This document shows, one piece after another, positions 35,984 to 44,020 of a stretch of 64,000 nt of DNA; within the stretch, counting starts at the first letter, position 1, and every line of letters begins with the position of its first letter. The notes under the pieces were generated by a model. The model was not told the origin of the DNA and ran no database searches. It was given only the letters and a program-made list of their open reading frames with translations. A program made the translations under genes and the position numbers. Source of the DNA: Desulfobacteraceae bacterium (GTDB taxonomy: Bacteria > Desulfobacterota > Desulfobacteria > Desulfobacterales > SURF-7); NCBI GenBank assembly GCA_003599865.1, contig QZKS01000054.1:1-64000 (forward strand). The letters run 5' to 3'.

Positions 35984-36747
35984 ATTCAAAATTCCTTACT
36001 TGGAAGATCAATTTCCTTGATCTCATTTTGTGTTTTGTTACGGAGTGTTCATTCCCGTGCTCCATGGTGGAAAGGATTCCGTATCATACAGAGATAACAC
36101 TCTCAGAACCATTCAGGAGTTTATCTTCTTGTTGCTTGTATCCTGGGAATTTTTTCGATTGGAGCGAACAGGGTTTATCGTTACGATTCAGGCAGCGGCC
36201 TCGCAACAGCGAGAAAAACAATCTTTGTTTACAACCTTATGATAACAATATTTCAACGTCTGATGCTGGAGGATGACAAAACACGATGGATATGATTCCT
36301 TCAGAAAAAACTGCCTCACAAATTCCGGGCAAGGCCAAATGATTGGAATGGATACTATCCCCCTTCTGCATCAAAAGCAAGCCCATTATTTATTTTGTTG
36401 GAAAATCCTGCCTTCCGTCCGTTGCGGTGATATCAGAAGACTCCATATTTTTCCGATATCCGGAAACCGGGCAACCCATTTTCGGATCTTCATATTACCG
36501 GTTGTTAAAGTGAAAATGAGTCCTGTTTTTTTCATTCCGCTTCACACAAAAAAAAGAATTTTCATCCCATTGACAGATTTTTTTTTGGTATTAATTTTGG
36601 GTCGGAAAGGGACGTAATATTTAATTTAATTTCCATTATATCAGGAATATATAAAATAAATTACCATCATTTTTGGATGGAAAAAACATGATTATATCCA
36701 ATGGTTGAAACCAACTATTTTTCTTCTGTTAAAAGGAGGTGAGGCAG
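35984..36747. other. Long intergenic gap between rhlE and the Hsp20 genes
   Basis: About 760 bp between divergent genes contain no convincing reading frame: the longest has no ribosome-binding site and no recognisable product. The part near the Hsp20 genes is very A/T rich. A weak -24/-12-like string at 36586-36600 lacks the GC element (it ends TTGG). Long leaders for a cold-induced helicase gene and heat-induced Hsp20 genes are possible. Confidence 0.4.
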
Positions 36748-37239
36748 ATGAGAAAACTGATGGATATCATCCCATGGAAAAAGAAAAAAGAGATTGTAAC
36801 CCAGCCGCCCGAATCCACGTTTCAAAGTATTCAATCGCAAATGGACGATTTTTTTGATCACGCCTTTCCTGGAGACTGGATCACGCCGCGAAGGCTGATG
36901 CAAAAAAGTCAGTTATTTCCCCGGGTGGACATCAAGGAAGAAAAAAGGAAAATTATTGTAGACGCGGAAATGCCGGGAGTTCGGTCCAAAGACATTGATC
37001 TGTCTCTGGATGGCCGGATGCTGACGATCAAGGCTCATAAAAACGATGAAAAAGAACACAAAACGGACGGATATTATCGCCTTGAGCGTTCATACGGTTA
37101 CTACAACAGGACCATTGAACTTCCTGCAGAAGTGGACCCGGTAAAAGTCGATGCGTCCTTTAAAAACGGAGTCCTCAAGGTGGAAATGAAAAAGATAAAA
37201 GAATCGGAAGCAAAGAAGATTGAAGTCAAGACAGAGTAG
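36748..37239 (+). CDS. Small heat shock protein, Hsp20/alpha-crystallin family (first of three)
   Basis: The 163-residue chaperone has the alpha-crystallin domain from about residue 60 to 150 (FPRVDIKEEKRKIIVDAEMPG ... GYYRLERSYGYYNRTIELPAEVD ... ASFKNGVLKVEM). ATG 36748 is chosen because a full AAGGAGG lies eight bases upstream, rather than the GTG inside it. The C-terminal I-x-I motif is weak (IEVKTE). It starts a tandem array of three different Hsp20 genes, each with its own strong ribosome-binding site. Confidence 0.92.
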   Translation: MRKLMDIIPWKKKKEIVTQPPESTFQSIQSQMDDFFDHAFPGDWITPRRLMQKSQLFPRVDIKEEKRKIIVDAEMPGVRSKDIDLSLDGRMLTIKAHKNDEKEHKTDGYYRLERSYGYYNRTIELPAEVDPVKVDASFKNGVLKVEMKKIKESEAKKIEVKTE

Positions 37240-37277
37240 TGGATGTTATTCCAAACCCTAAAAAGGAGGTCAATGCC

Positions 37278-37733
37278 ATGATGTTCAGAAGATATTTTGG
37301 AGTACCGGATTGGAGTTTTCGCCGAAGAGTCGAAGAGTTCGAGAATCTCCGGAAACAATTGAATTTCATGAATGATGCCTTTATGGGGGTAGCACCCGGC
37401 CGCAAAGCCGGTGTTTTCCCTCTGGTCAACCTGACCGAAGACAAGGAGAATTATTATCTTCGGGCAGAACTTCCGGGCGTCAAGTCCGAAGATCTTGATA
37501 TCCAGGCTACCGGAACGACCGTATCGCTTTCCGGAGAGAGAAAAATTCCTGCTGAAAATGACGGGGCAAAGTACCATCGCCGGGAAAGGGAGGCCGGAAA
37601 ATTCTCGCGGATGATGAGCCTTTCCTCGGAAATCAACCCTGACCGGGTAAAAGCCGCTCTTGCCGACGGCATTCTGAAAGTGACTCTGCCGAAATCCGAA
37701 AAGGCAAAACCCAAACAGATCAGTATCAAATAG
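37278..37733 (+). CDS. Small heat shock protein, Hsp20/alpha-crystallin family (second)
   Basis: The 151-residue protein starts MMFRRYFGVPDWSFRRRVEE and has the alpha-crystallin core (FPLVNLTEDKENYYLRAELPG ... REREAGKFSRMMSLSSEINPD ... ALADGILKVTLPKSE) and the C-terminal I-S-I-K tail that docks in Hsp20 oligomers. AAGGAGG precedes the ATG. It begins 38 bp after the first Hsp20 stop. Sequence differs enough from its neighbours to expect hetero-oligomers or divided roles. Confidence 0.92.
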   Translation: MMFRRYFGVPDWSFRRRVEEFENLRKQLNFMNDAFMGVAPGRKAGVFPLVNLTEDKENYYLRAELPGVKSEDLDIQATGTTVSLSGERKIPAENDGAKYHRREREAGKFSRMMSLSSEINPDRVKAALADGILKVTLPKSEKAKPKQISIK

Positions 37734-37753
37734 GAAGAAAGGAGGGATGAAAC

Positions 37754-38158
37754 ATGACGGATAGCAAAGATATTCAGGTTAAAGAAAAGACCGAAGTGGC
37801 AAATCCTGCTGAGCAAACCAAACCCGGACCTGTTTTTTCTCCGGATGTGGATATTTTTGAAAATGATCAGGAAATTGTTCTGCTTGCCGATATGCCCGGT
37901 GTGAAAGCCGACAACTTGAACATTGACCTGCGGGAGAATACCCTCAGCATTGTCGGTGACATTTCTCCTTCTGAAAATGCCGATGAAGAGGACATTCTCA
38001 TTGAGTACGAAATCGGCCGGTTCGTCAGACAGTTCACACTTTCCGAAATCATTGACCAGGGAAGCATCAATGCGAAACTGGACAACGGCGTACTCCGCCT
38101 GACACTTCCCAAGGTCAAAAAGGCTGCCCCCCGGAAAATCACCGTTAGTGCAGCCTAA
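37754..38158 (+). CDS. Small heat shock protein, Hsp20/alpha-crystallin family (third)
   Basis: The 134-residue protein has a short N-terminal arm and a complete core (FSPDVDIFENDQEIVLLADMPG ... EYEIGRFVRQFTLSEIIDQGS ... KLDNGVLRLTLPKVKKA) and ends KITVSAA, with an I-T-V tail motif. AAAGGAGG lies nine bases upstream. A terminator follows at 38164. Shorter N-arms usually give smaller oligomers. Confidence 0.92.
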   Translation: MTDSKDIQVKEKTEVANPAEQTKPGPVFSPDVDIFENDQEIVLLADMPGVKADNLNIDLRENTLSIVGDISPSENADEEDILIEYEIGRFVRQFTLSEIIDQGSINAKLDNGVLRLTLPKVKKAAPRKITVSAA

Positions 38159-38163
38159 CCAAC

Positions 38164-38209
38164 AAGCCGGGATTGATGTAAGCACTGTTACAAATCCCGG
38201 CTTCTGTTT
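38164..38209 (+). terminator. Terminator of the Hsp20 cluster
   Basis: An 11-bp perfect stem (aagccgggatt with aatcccggctt) encloses 18 bases and is followed by CTGTTTTA on the plus strand. Confidence 0.75.
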
Positions 38210-38256
38210 TATCCGGTTTCACCCGATGGATATATACGGAATGATGCTGCTGTAAC

Positions 38257-38772
38257 TTATTTGATTGTGCGGATAACGAGAGCACCCTTCTTCAAGAGAG
38301 ATAGCGATTGACCGATAACGTGATCCTCCAGTTCGAACAAACTCCTGTTCGACTGATTTTCACCCAGAAGTAAACGATTGATCGCTATCTGCTCTTTGAA
38401 AATTTCAATCTGCCGGATGGACGACTCTATGCTTTTTATCCGGACATTCACATATCGCATTCGATTTTGCGGACGCAAATCCAGAAACAGCTCAAGCAGA
38501 TCCTGTTCATACTCGCATACCGAACCAATCGCAGAAAAAGTCAATACCGAAGACAGCCAGATATTCTTTTTTTCATCATAATTCTCATCCGAAGCCTTTG
38601 AGTTATCCATCTGCTTCTGGATATCATTGAGCGCATCGATGTTTTCGGAAAGTTCCTGCAATACCGGAACCATCTGATCATGCAAATCAGAAATGCCTTC
38701 CGGTTTATCACCGGCAAAAAGAGATGTAGACACAAGCATGGCCAGACATACGGCCGACAAAATACGATACAT
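38257..38772 (-). CDS. Exported helical hypothetical protein downstream of groEL
   Basis: The 171-residue product starts MYRILSAVCLAMLVSTSLFAG, a signal peptide with likely cleavage after FAG, and then is almost wholly alpha-helical (long charged helices, e.g. RIKSIESSIRQIEIFKEQIA). ATG 38772 is chosen for AAGGA seven bases upstream. It starts 17 bp after the groEL stop, so both belong to one sigma-54 transcript. A link between an exported protein and a chaperonin is odd. I do not recognise the family. Confidence 0.75.
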   Translation of the reverse strand: MYRILSAVCLAMLVSTSLFAGDKPEGISDLHDQMVPVLQELSENIDALNDIQKQMDNSKASDENYDEKKNIWLSSVLTFSAIGSVCEYEQDLLELFLDLRPQNRMRYVNVRIKSIESSIRQIEIFKEQIAINRLLLGENQSNRSLFELEDHVIGQSLSLLKKGALVIRTIK

Positions 38773-38789
38773 AACCAATTCCTTCCCAG

Positions 38790-40409
38790 TCAATATGGTT
38801 CCTCCATATCCGGAACCGATCCTTTAACATTTTTTTGGGGTATTTCCGTGATCATTGCCTCTGTTGTGAGCATCAGCCCGGCTACGGAAGCGGCATTCTG
38901 AAGGGCAAAACGAACCACTTTTGTCGGATCGATCACACCCGAACCCAGCAGGTTTTCATACGCCAGTGTTTCCGCATTGAAGCCGAAATCATCCCGGCCC
39001 TCCAATACATGGTTCAGAACGACCGAACCATCGAGTCCGGCATTGATGGCAATCTGCCGCAACGGCTCGACCAGGGCGCGTTTCAAAATCCTGACCCCGT
39101 TTTCTTCATCCTTCTCCAGTTTCAAATTCCCAAGAGCGGATAGACAGCGAACCAGCGCAACGCCTCCGCCGGGAACAATACCTTCCTCCACCGCAGCACG
39201 GGTCGCATTCAATGCGTCTTCCACACGGGCTTTTCTTTCTTTCATCTCTGTATCGGTTGCTGCCCCGACTTTCAGAACGGCAACACCGCCCGTAAGCTTG
39301 GCGACTCTTTCCTGCAGTTTTTCCCGCTCATAATCGGTTACGCTTTTCTCGGTCAGTACCCGAAGCTGCCGAACACGATCGGCAATCGCGTCTTTTTTAC
39401 CCTCACCACCGACAATCGTGGTATTGTCCTTATCGATAATGACGCTCCTGCAGATGCCCAGATCCTGGATGGAAACCTTATCCAGCTTTACCCCCAGATC
39501 CTTGGATAACAGCTTGCCGCCGCAGAGTATCGCAATATCCTCCAGCAGGGCTTTCCGCCGGTCGCCAAATCCGGGCGCTTTTACCGCCGCGACCTTCAAC
39601 GTGCCGCGCAGCTTGTTGACAATCAGTGTTGCCAGGGCATCCCCTTCCACATCTTCGGCAATGACCAGCAGCGATTTTCCCGACCGGGCCACCGCTTCCA
39701 GGATCGGAAGAACATCATTCGTATTTTTGATCTTTTTTTCATGAATCAGCACAACCGTATTTTGCAGCCGCACCTCCATCTTTCCGGTATCGGTGACAAA
39801 GTAGGGTGAAATATAACCACGGTCAAACTGCATGCCTTCCACAAACGACATGGACGTATCCATGGATCTTCCTTCCTCGACGGTAATAACCCCTTCTTTA
39901 CCGACCTTGTCCATGGCATCGGCGATCAACCTCCCAATGGCACGGTCATTATTGGCGGATACGGTTCCGACCTGAATGATCTCCGATTGATCCGCAACCG
40001 GTTTTGAAATCTGTTTCAGTTTTTCCACCACCGCAGCAACTCCGGCATCAATACCCCGTTTCAGCGCAATGGGTGCCAAGCCGGACATAACAAGCTTCAG
40101 CCCTTCGCTGTAAACGGACTGGGCAAGAACGGTTGCCGTGGTCGTCCCATCTCCGGCCGTGTCGTTGGTTTTGCCGGCCACTTCCCTGACCATCAGGGCT
40201 CCCATGTTTTCAAATTTATCCTCCAGACTGATCTCTTTGGCTACGGTAACCCCATCTTTGGTGATAATGGGGAGCCCCCAGGATTTCTCAATAATGACAT
40301 TTCTTCCACGGGGTCCCAAGGTCACCTTAACGGCATTGGCCAGGTGATTGACCCCCTGAAGCATTTTCGATCTGGCTTCATGGCTGTATTGGATCATTTT
40401 TGCTGCCAT
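38790..40409 (-). CDS. groEL: Chaperonin GroEL, additional copy without GroES and without GGM tail
   Basis: The 539-residue protein has the ATP site with [12 protein letters not shown] and [15 protein letters not shown] (catalytic Asp), and the usual apical and equatorial domains. It ends [14 protein letters not shown], without the Gly-Gly-Met repeats that line the cavity floor in housekeeping GroEL. No groES lies nearby. ATG 40409 gives the standard N-terminus MAAK. A good -24/-12 promoter lies 69 bp upstream and no CIRCE repeat was found, so this copy seems to be controlled by sigma-54, not by HrcA. It may serve special clients. Confidence 0.93.
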   Translation of the reverse strand: MAAKMIQYSHEARSKMLQGVNHLANAVKVTLGPRGRNVIIEKSWGLPIITKDGVTVAKEISLEDKFENMGALMVREVAGKTNDTAGDGTTTATVLAQSVYSEGLKLVMSGLAPIALKRGIDAGVAAVVEKLKQISKPVADQSEIIQVGTVSANNDRAIGRLIADAMDKVGKEGVITVEEGRSMDTSMSFVEGMQFDRGYISPYFVTDTGKMEVRLQNTVVLIHEKKIKNTNDVLPILEAVARSGKSLLVIAEDVEGDALATLIVNKLRGTLKVAAVKAPGFGDRRKALLEDIAILCGGKLLSKDLGVKLDKVSIQDLGICRSVIIDKDNTTIVGGEGKKDAIADRVRQLRVLTEKSVTDYEREKLQERVAKLTGGVAVLKVGAATDTEMKERKARVEDALNATRAAVEEGIVPGGGVALVRCLSALGNLKLEKDEENGVRILKRALVEPLRQIAINAGLDGSVVLNHVLEGRDDFGFNAETLAYENLLGSGVIDPTKVVRFALQNAASVAGLMLTTEAMITEIPQKNVKGSVPDMEEPY

Positions 40410-40477
40410 TTTCATTTTCTCCCTTGACATACTGAACCATTTCGAAAATAACTTCAATACACTTTATCTATAGTAGA

Positions 40478-40492
40478 GCAACAAGAATGCCA
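40478..40492 (-). promoter_or_regulatory. Sigma-54 promoter of groEL
   Basis: On the minus strand TGGCAT-TCTTG-TTGC followed by T differs from the consensus by one base. The 12-base string TCGGAACTTACA, also present in the dksA/HU enhancer candidate, lies at 40620-40631, 128 bp upstream. Confidence 0.8.
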
Positions 40493-40889
40493 AGACGATA
40501 GGAAGACGCCATAACCAGAGCCGGAACCCGCCGCTTTCATCGGCGCATTACAACGTACGGCAACGCGCCTGAACAACGGCCCGGAAAAAGAGACACCCAA
40601 TGTCCGTTTTTTACTCCTATCGGAACTTACATGTCGTGCCTGTATTGAAAAAGTCTGTCCGGAATTTTTCCCGGTTAAAAAACAGGGGGCATATTTCCGG
40701 AAACAACCGGTTCAAGAAATGAAAATTCTGCCGGAAAATCATGACCGGCCGCAATACCGGATGGAAAGCCAGGCTTCGTTTTGCAAAAGATAAATAACCA
40801 CTTTTTTTGGCATAAAACATGCCTAAAAAACATTGCGTTTGTACGGACAAAAACGCGTTGTTAAACAACAAAAGTCAAGGAGATTCATA
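40493..40889. other. Gap between divergent groEL and kamA genes
   Basis: No gene is supported. The gap holds the TCGGAACTTACA half-motif at 40620-40631 and, nearer kamA, the string TGGCAT-AAAAC-ATGC at 40808-40822, which is at once a GGCAT/ATGCC inverted repeat and a weak -24/-12 match (first T of TTGC replaced by A). Confidence 0.5.
40808..40822 (+). promoter_or_regulatory. Weak sigma-54 promoter or operator candidate of kamA
   Basis: TGGCAT-AAAAC-ATGC keeps GG and GC ten bases apart but has ATGC for TTGC; GGCAT and ATGCC also form a perfect inverted repeat. It lies 67 bp upstream of the kamA ATG. Confidence 0.4.
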
Positions 40890-42278
40890 ATGAAGAATGA
40901 TGTCTTTTTACCAGAAGAGGAGGACCCCCTGGGTCGTTTCGGGAGTGATTATGCTGCCGGGGCTTGCACGGAATCGGATGTTCGATACGGCAATGTTTCA
41001 GAAGAAATGACAAGCAGCCAGAAACAATCACTCTCAAAAAGCGGTATGTCGAAATCCTTGTTCGCCAATTCCAAAACTCACTTATTCCGTAAACAATACT
41101 ACCCAGGGGTCAAACAAAGCCAGTGGAATGACTGGCACTGGCAAATGAAAAACCGCATAACAGGGGTAAGCGCCCTGGAAAGAATCATTCATCTGTCCGA
41201 CGCAGAAAAAAATGCGCTCAGCTCTTCAGCCAAGTCTCTTCCGCTCAGCATTACACCTTACTACGCAAGCCTGATTGACAGGGAGAACTCCTTACAGCCT
41301 GTTCGCCGGACGGTTGTGCCGGTTCAGGACGAGCATCTCCTTGGCGCGGGTGAATTTGCCGATCCGCTCGGAGAAGATAATCACAGTCCGGTTCCGGGAC
41401 TGGTTCATCGCTATCCGGACAGGGTCCTTTTTCTGGTAACCAATACATGTTCCACATATTGTCGATATTGCACCCGATCCCGGATTGTGGGCAGCAGAGC
41501 GGAAAGTCCGCAATGGGAAAAGGCAATTGCTTATATCCGTCAAAACAAGCAGATCCGGGATGTCATCATCTCCGGAGGTGACCCGCTGATGCTTTCGGAC
41601 GAACAGTTGGAATGGCTCCTGATCCAATTGAAACCCATTTCTCATCTGGAAATGATCCGTATCGGCACCAAGGCACCGGTTGTTCTGCCCCAGCGTGTCA
41701 CACCCGCGCTCGTCCGGATGCTGAAGCGGTATCATCCGCTTTATATCAGTATTCACTTTACCCATCCTGATGAGCTGACGCCTGAAACCATGCTGGCATG
41801 CAACCGTCTGGCCGATGCCGGCATTCCATTGGGCAGCCAGACCGTACTGCTGAAAGGAATCAATGACGAGGCCCAAACCCTGAAACGCCTTTTCCATGGG
41901 TTGTTGAAAATTCGGGTTCGGCCTTATTATCTTTACCAATGCGACCCGATCCAGGGTTCCGCCCACTTTCGCACACCGGTTGAAAAAGGGATCGAGATGA
42001 TTCGATCACTTCGCGGATTTACCAGTGGGTATGCCATCCCTGCCTATGTCATCGATGCTCCCGGCGGTGGTGGAAAAATTCCACTCCTCCCGGATTATGT
42101 TGTTCGTCAGGAAAACGATTCCCTGGTCCTGCGGAACTATAGGAATCAAGAGTTCCGGTATCCCCTGACCGCAAATCAGGATCCGGCAAACGAGATCCGG
42201 TCTCCGGAGTTTCTCATGTCTGCTGCAGCGACAAATGGCTGTCCGGTTCATATGGGATTGCCTGAACATGGGGCATGA
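40890..42278 (+). CDS. Lysine 2,3-aminomutase-type radical SAM enzyme
   Basis: The 462-residue protein has the radical-SAM motif CSTYCRYC (Cys187, Cys191, Cys194) and the PLP lysine Lys396 in DAPGGGGK. Asp352 (YQCDP) and Asp389 (VIDAPG) correspond to the two aspartates that hold the side-chain amino group of lysine in clostridial lysine 2,3-aminomutase, so L-lysine to beta-lysine is the likely reaction. The first 70 or so residues, rich in Ser, Glu and Lys, have no counterpart in that enzyme. AAGGAG precedes the ATG at 40890. An ATP-grasp ligase and an acetyltransferase follow on the same strand. This is not the usual ablA-ablB pair, as the acetyltransferase is far shorter than AblB. Confidence 0.88.
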   Translation: MKNDVFLPEEEDPLGRFGSDYAAGACTESDVRYGNVSEEMTSSQKQSLSKSGMSKSLFANSKTHLFRKQYYPGVKQSQWNDWHWQMKNRITGVSALERIIHLSDAEKNALSSSAKSLPLSITPYYASLIDRENSLQPVRRTVVPVQDEHLLGAGEFADPLGEDNHSPVPGLVHRYPDRVLFLVTNTCSTYCRYCTRSRIVGSRAESPQWEKAIAYIRQNKQIRDVIISGGDPLMLSDEQLEWLLIQLKPISHLEMIRIGTKAPVVLPQRVTPALVRMLKRYHPLYISIHFTHPDELTPETMLACNRLADAGIPLGSQTVLLKGINDEAQTLKRLFHGLLKIRVRPYYLYQCDPIQGSAHFRTPVEKGIEMIRSLRGFTSGYAIPAYVIDAPGGGGKIPLLPDYVVRQENDSLVLRNYRNQEFRYPLTANQDPANEIRSPEFLMSAAATNGCPVHMGLPEHGA

Positions 42279-42342
42279 AGAAGAAAAAAACGGCCGTGGC
42301 TGAGATCATCCGATCCAGCCGATCAATGCCATGAAAGATTCA

Positions 42343-42375
42343 ATACGGGAGATGGTATGGTACCATCTCCCGTAT
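42343..42375. other. Strong hairpin between kamA and the ATP-grasp gene
   Basis: Fifteen perfectly paired bases (atacgggagatggta with its complement) close on TGG. No T run follows on either strand, so it is probably a stability or attenuation element, or an operator, rather than a standard terminator. Confidence 0.6.
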
Positions 42376-42415
42376 GGTCTGAAGTTACCGGATTGTCGAA
42401 AAAGGAAATACGCAC

Positions 42416-43450
42416 ATGCCTGAGATTATCGGTATCATTTACAACAAACCTCATCCGGGCTCGATTGATTCACTGGATGTTCTGACCCAGGTGGATGCGA
42501 TTGAACAATCGCTGACCGCTCTCGGATACCGACCGGTGATCATACCGTTTACAAAAGATCTTGCCCTTTTTATGGATCGTTTGAAAAAGCAGACTGTTCG
42601 GGCAGTGTTTAACCTCTGTGAAACCGTTGACGAGGACTCGACCCTTTGCGGTCATCCTGCCGCCGTTCTGGAACTCCTCGGCGTCCCGTTCACCGGCTCA
42701 CCATCTGCCTCCCTGATGCTGACAACCGATAAAATGATTACCAAACATCTGGTAAAATCCTGCGGCATATTGACCCCCAAATCCGTGGTGATCATCAATC
42801 CGATACATTTAAATGTCGATGTTCTGAAATTTCCCGTTATTGTAAAACCCCAGTTCGAAGATGCCAGCATCGGCATCGACCAGGAATCTGTCTTTACAGA
42901 CAAGAAAACTTTGAAACAGCGGATTAAAGCGTTTATTGCACGTTTTGGACCGGTTATCATCGAAGAGTACATTGACGGAAGGGAGTTCAATGTATCCTTG
43001 ATGGGCTATCCGTCACTGGCTCCCCTTCCCCTGGCTGAAATCGATTTCTCCCAGTTGCCGAAAAATCTGTTCCATATCGTCGGTTACCGTGCCAAGTGGG
43101 ATCCCGCTTCACTGGAATATCACAACACCCGTCGCGTATTTCCGGAAGACCTTTCTCCCCGGTTAAGAAGAAGACTGGAAACAACCGCCATCGTCTGCTC
43201 CCGGCTCTTAAAAATCAGAGACTATGGACGCATCGATATGCGTGTGGATCAAGCCGGAAATATCTTTGTGCTGGAAGCAAACGCCAATCCATGCCTGAGC
43301 CCTGACGGCGGTTTTGCCGCCGCAGCCCGGAAATCAGGCCTGAGTTACGAACAGATGGTTTCCAGAATCATCGAGTCTGTTCAGCAGCGGCTTTCCAAAA
43401 AACCCATGCAACCCGAACCGGAAACAGCGCTTCAGGGGTTCCCACTGTAA
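42416..43450 (+). CDS. ATP-grasp ligase related to D-Ala-D-Ala ligase, probably different substrate
   Basis: The 344-residue protein has the Ddl fold: a central segment FNLCETVDEDSTLCG, lid KPQFEDASIG, EEYIDGREFNVSLMG and the metal/ATP end RIDMRVDQAGNIFVLEANANP. Two substrate features of true Ddl are missing: the N-terminal A-E-R-E-V-S motif with the Glu that binds the first D-Ala (here G-S-I-D-S-L-D), and the G-M-T-x-x-S-L motif for the second (here C-L-S-P-D-G-G). It should therefore join some carboxylate to an amine via an acyl phosphate. Beta-lysine from the upstream gene is a candidate partner. The gene starts 137 bp after kamA. Confidence 0.82.
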   Translation: MPEIIGIIYNKPHPGSIDSLDVLTQVDAIEQSLTALGYRPVIIPFTKDLALFMDRLKKQTVRAVFNLCETVDEDSTLCGHPAAVLELLGVPFTGSPSASLMLTTDKMITKHLVKSCGILTPKSVVIINPIHLNVDVLKFPVIVKPQFEDASIGIDQESVFTDKKTLKQRIKAFIARFGPVIIEEYIDGREFNVSLMGYPSLAPLPLAEIDFSQLPKNLFHIVGYRAKWDPASLEYHNTRRVFPEDLSPRLRRRLETTAIVCSRLLKIRDYGRIDMRVDQAGNIFVLEANANPCLSPDGGFAAAARKSGLSYEQMVSRIIESVQQRLSKKPMQPEPETALQGFPL

Positions 43451-43506
43451 AAAACAATTGTTCATGTATCCATGAAAGGCTCTGTTCATCAGAGAAGCCG
43501 CTGTAT

Positions 43507-44007
43507 ATGCAAATCAAACGGAAAGCGAAAACAATATTCCGGCACGAGCCCTGTGAGTCGGACTGTCATAAAATTGAAACCCTTTTAGCAGCCACCGGAT
43601 TCTTTCACTCCTATGAAATTGATGTGGCCATCGAGCTGGTAAACGAACGGCTGGCTAAGGGTACTGACAGCGGTTATCATTTCGTGCTGTATGATATCGA
43701 CGGTTTTTTAGCCGGATACGCCTGTTACGGTGCCACCCCCTGCACCTTATCCAGCTATGATATTTACTGGATCGCTGTTCATCCGGATTTCCAGAAGAGG
43801 GGAATCGGAAAAAACATTTATGATGAAACCGAACTGCTGATTCAAAAAGCACATGGAACCCGTATTTACGTAGACACCTCTCAAAGTGAAAAATACCTGC
43901 CCACCCGAAAATTTTATGAACATATCGGCTTTCAGCAGGCCGCCTTGCTGGAGGATTTTTTTGCGCCGGGCGACGGTAAAATAATTTATTGCAAGGTTCT
44001 GCCCTGA
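43507..44007 (+). CDS. GNAT acetyltransferase, third gene of the kamA cluster
   Basis: The 166-residue protein is a GNAT domain with the acetyl-CoA loop QKRGIG (residues 96-101) after IYWIAVHPDF, and FYEHIGFQQAALLEDFF near the end. It lies 56 bp after the ATP-grasp gene on the same strand. The known beta-lysine acetyltransferase AblB has about 270 residues, so this is a different type. N-acetylation of beta-lysine or of the ligase product is a reasonable guess. The ribosome-binding site is weak. Confidence 0.83.
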   Translation: MQIKRKAKTIFRHEPCESDCHKIETLLAATGFFHSYEIDVAIELVNERLAKGTDSGYHFVLYDIDGFLAGYACYGATPCTLSSYDIYWIAVHPDFQKRGIGKNIYDETELLIQKAHGTRIYVDTSQSEKYLPTRKFYEHIGFQQAALLEDFFAPGDGKIIYCKVLP

Positions 44008-44020
44008 TCGCTTTTCTGCG

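Noticed and set aside
36586-36600. Sigma-54-like string upstream of the Hsp20 genes
   Set aside because: TGGTAT-TAATT-TTGG lacks the invariant GC of the -12 element.
36273-36617. 114-codon open frame in the gap before the Hsp20 genes
   Set aside because: GGAGG touches the ATG, composition is not protein-like and no family features are visible.
40410-40600. CIRCE element upstream of groEL
   Set aside because: No TTAGCACTC/GAGTGCTAA arms are present.
40617-40871. Open frame between groEL and kamA
   Set aside because: No ribosome-binding site and it covers the promoter region of both genes.
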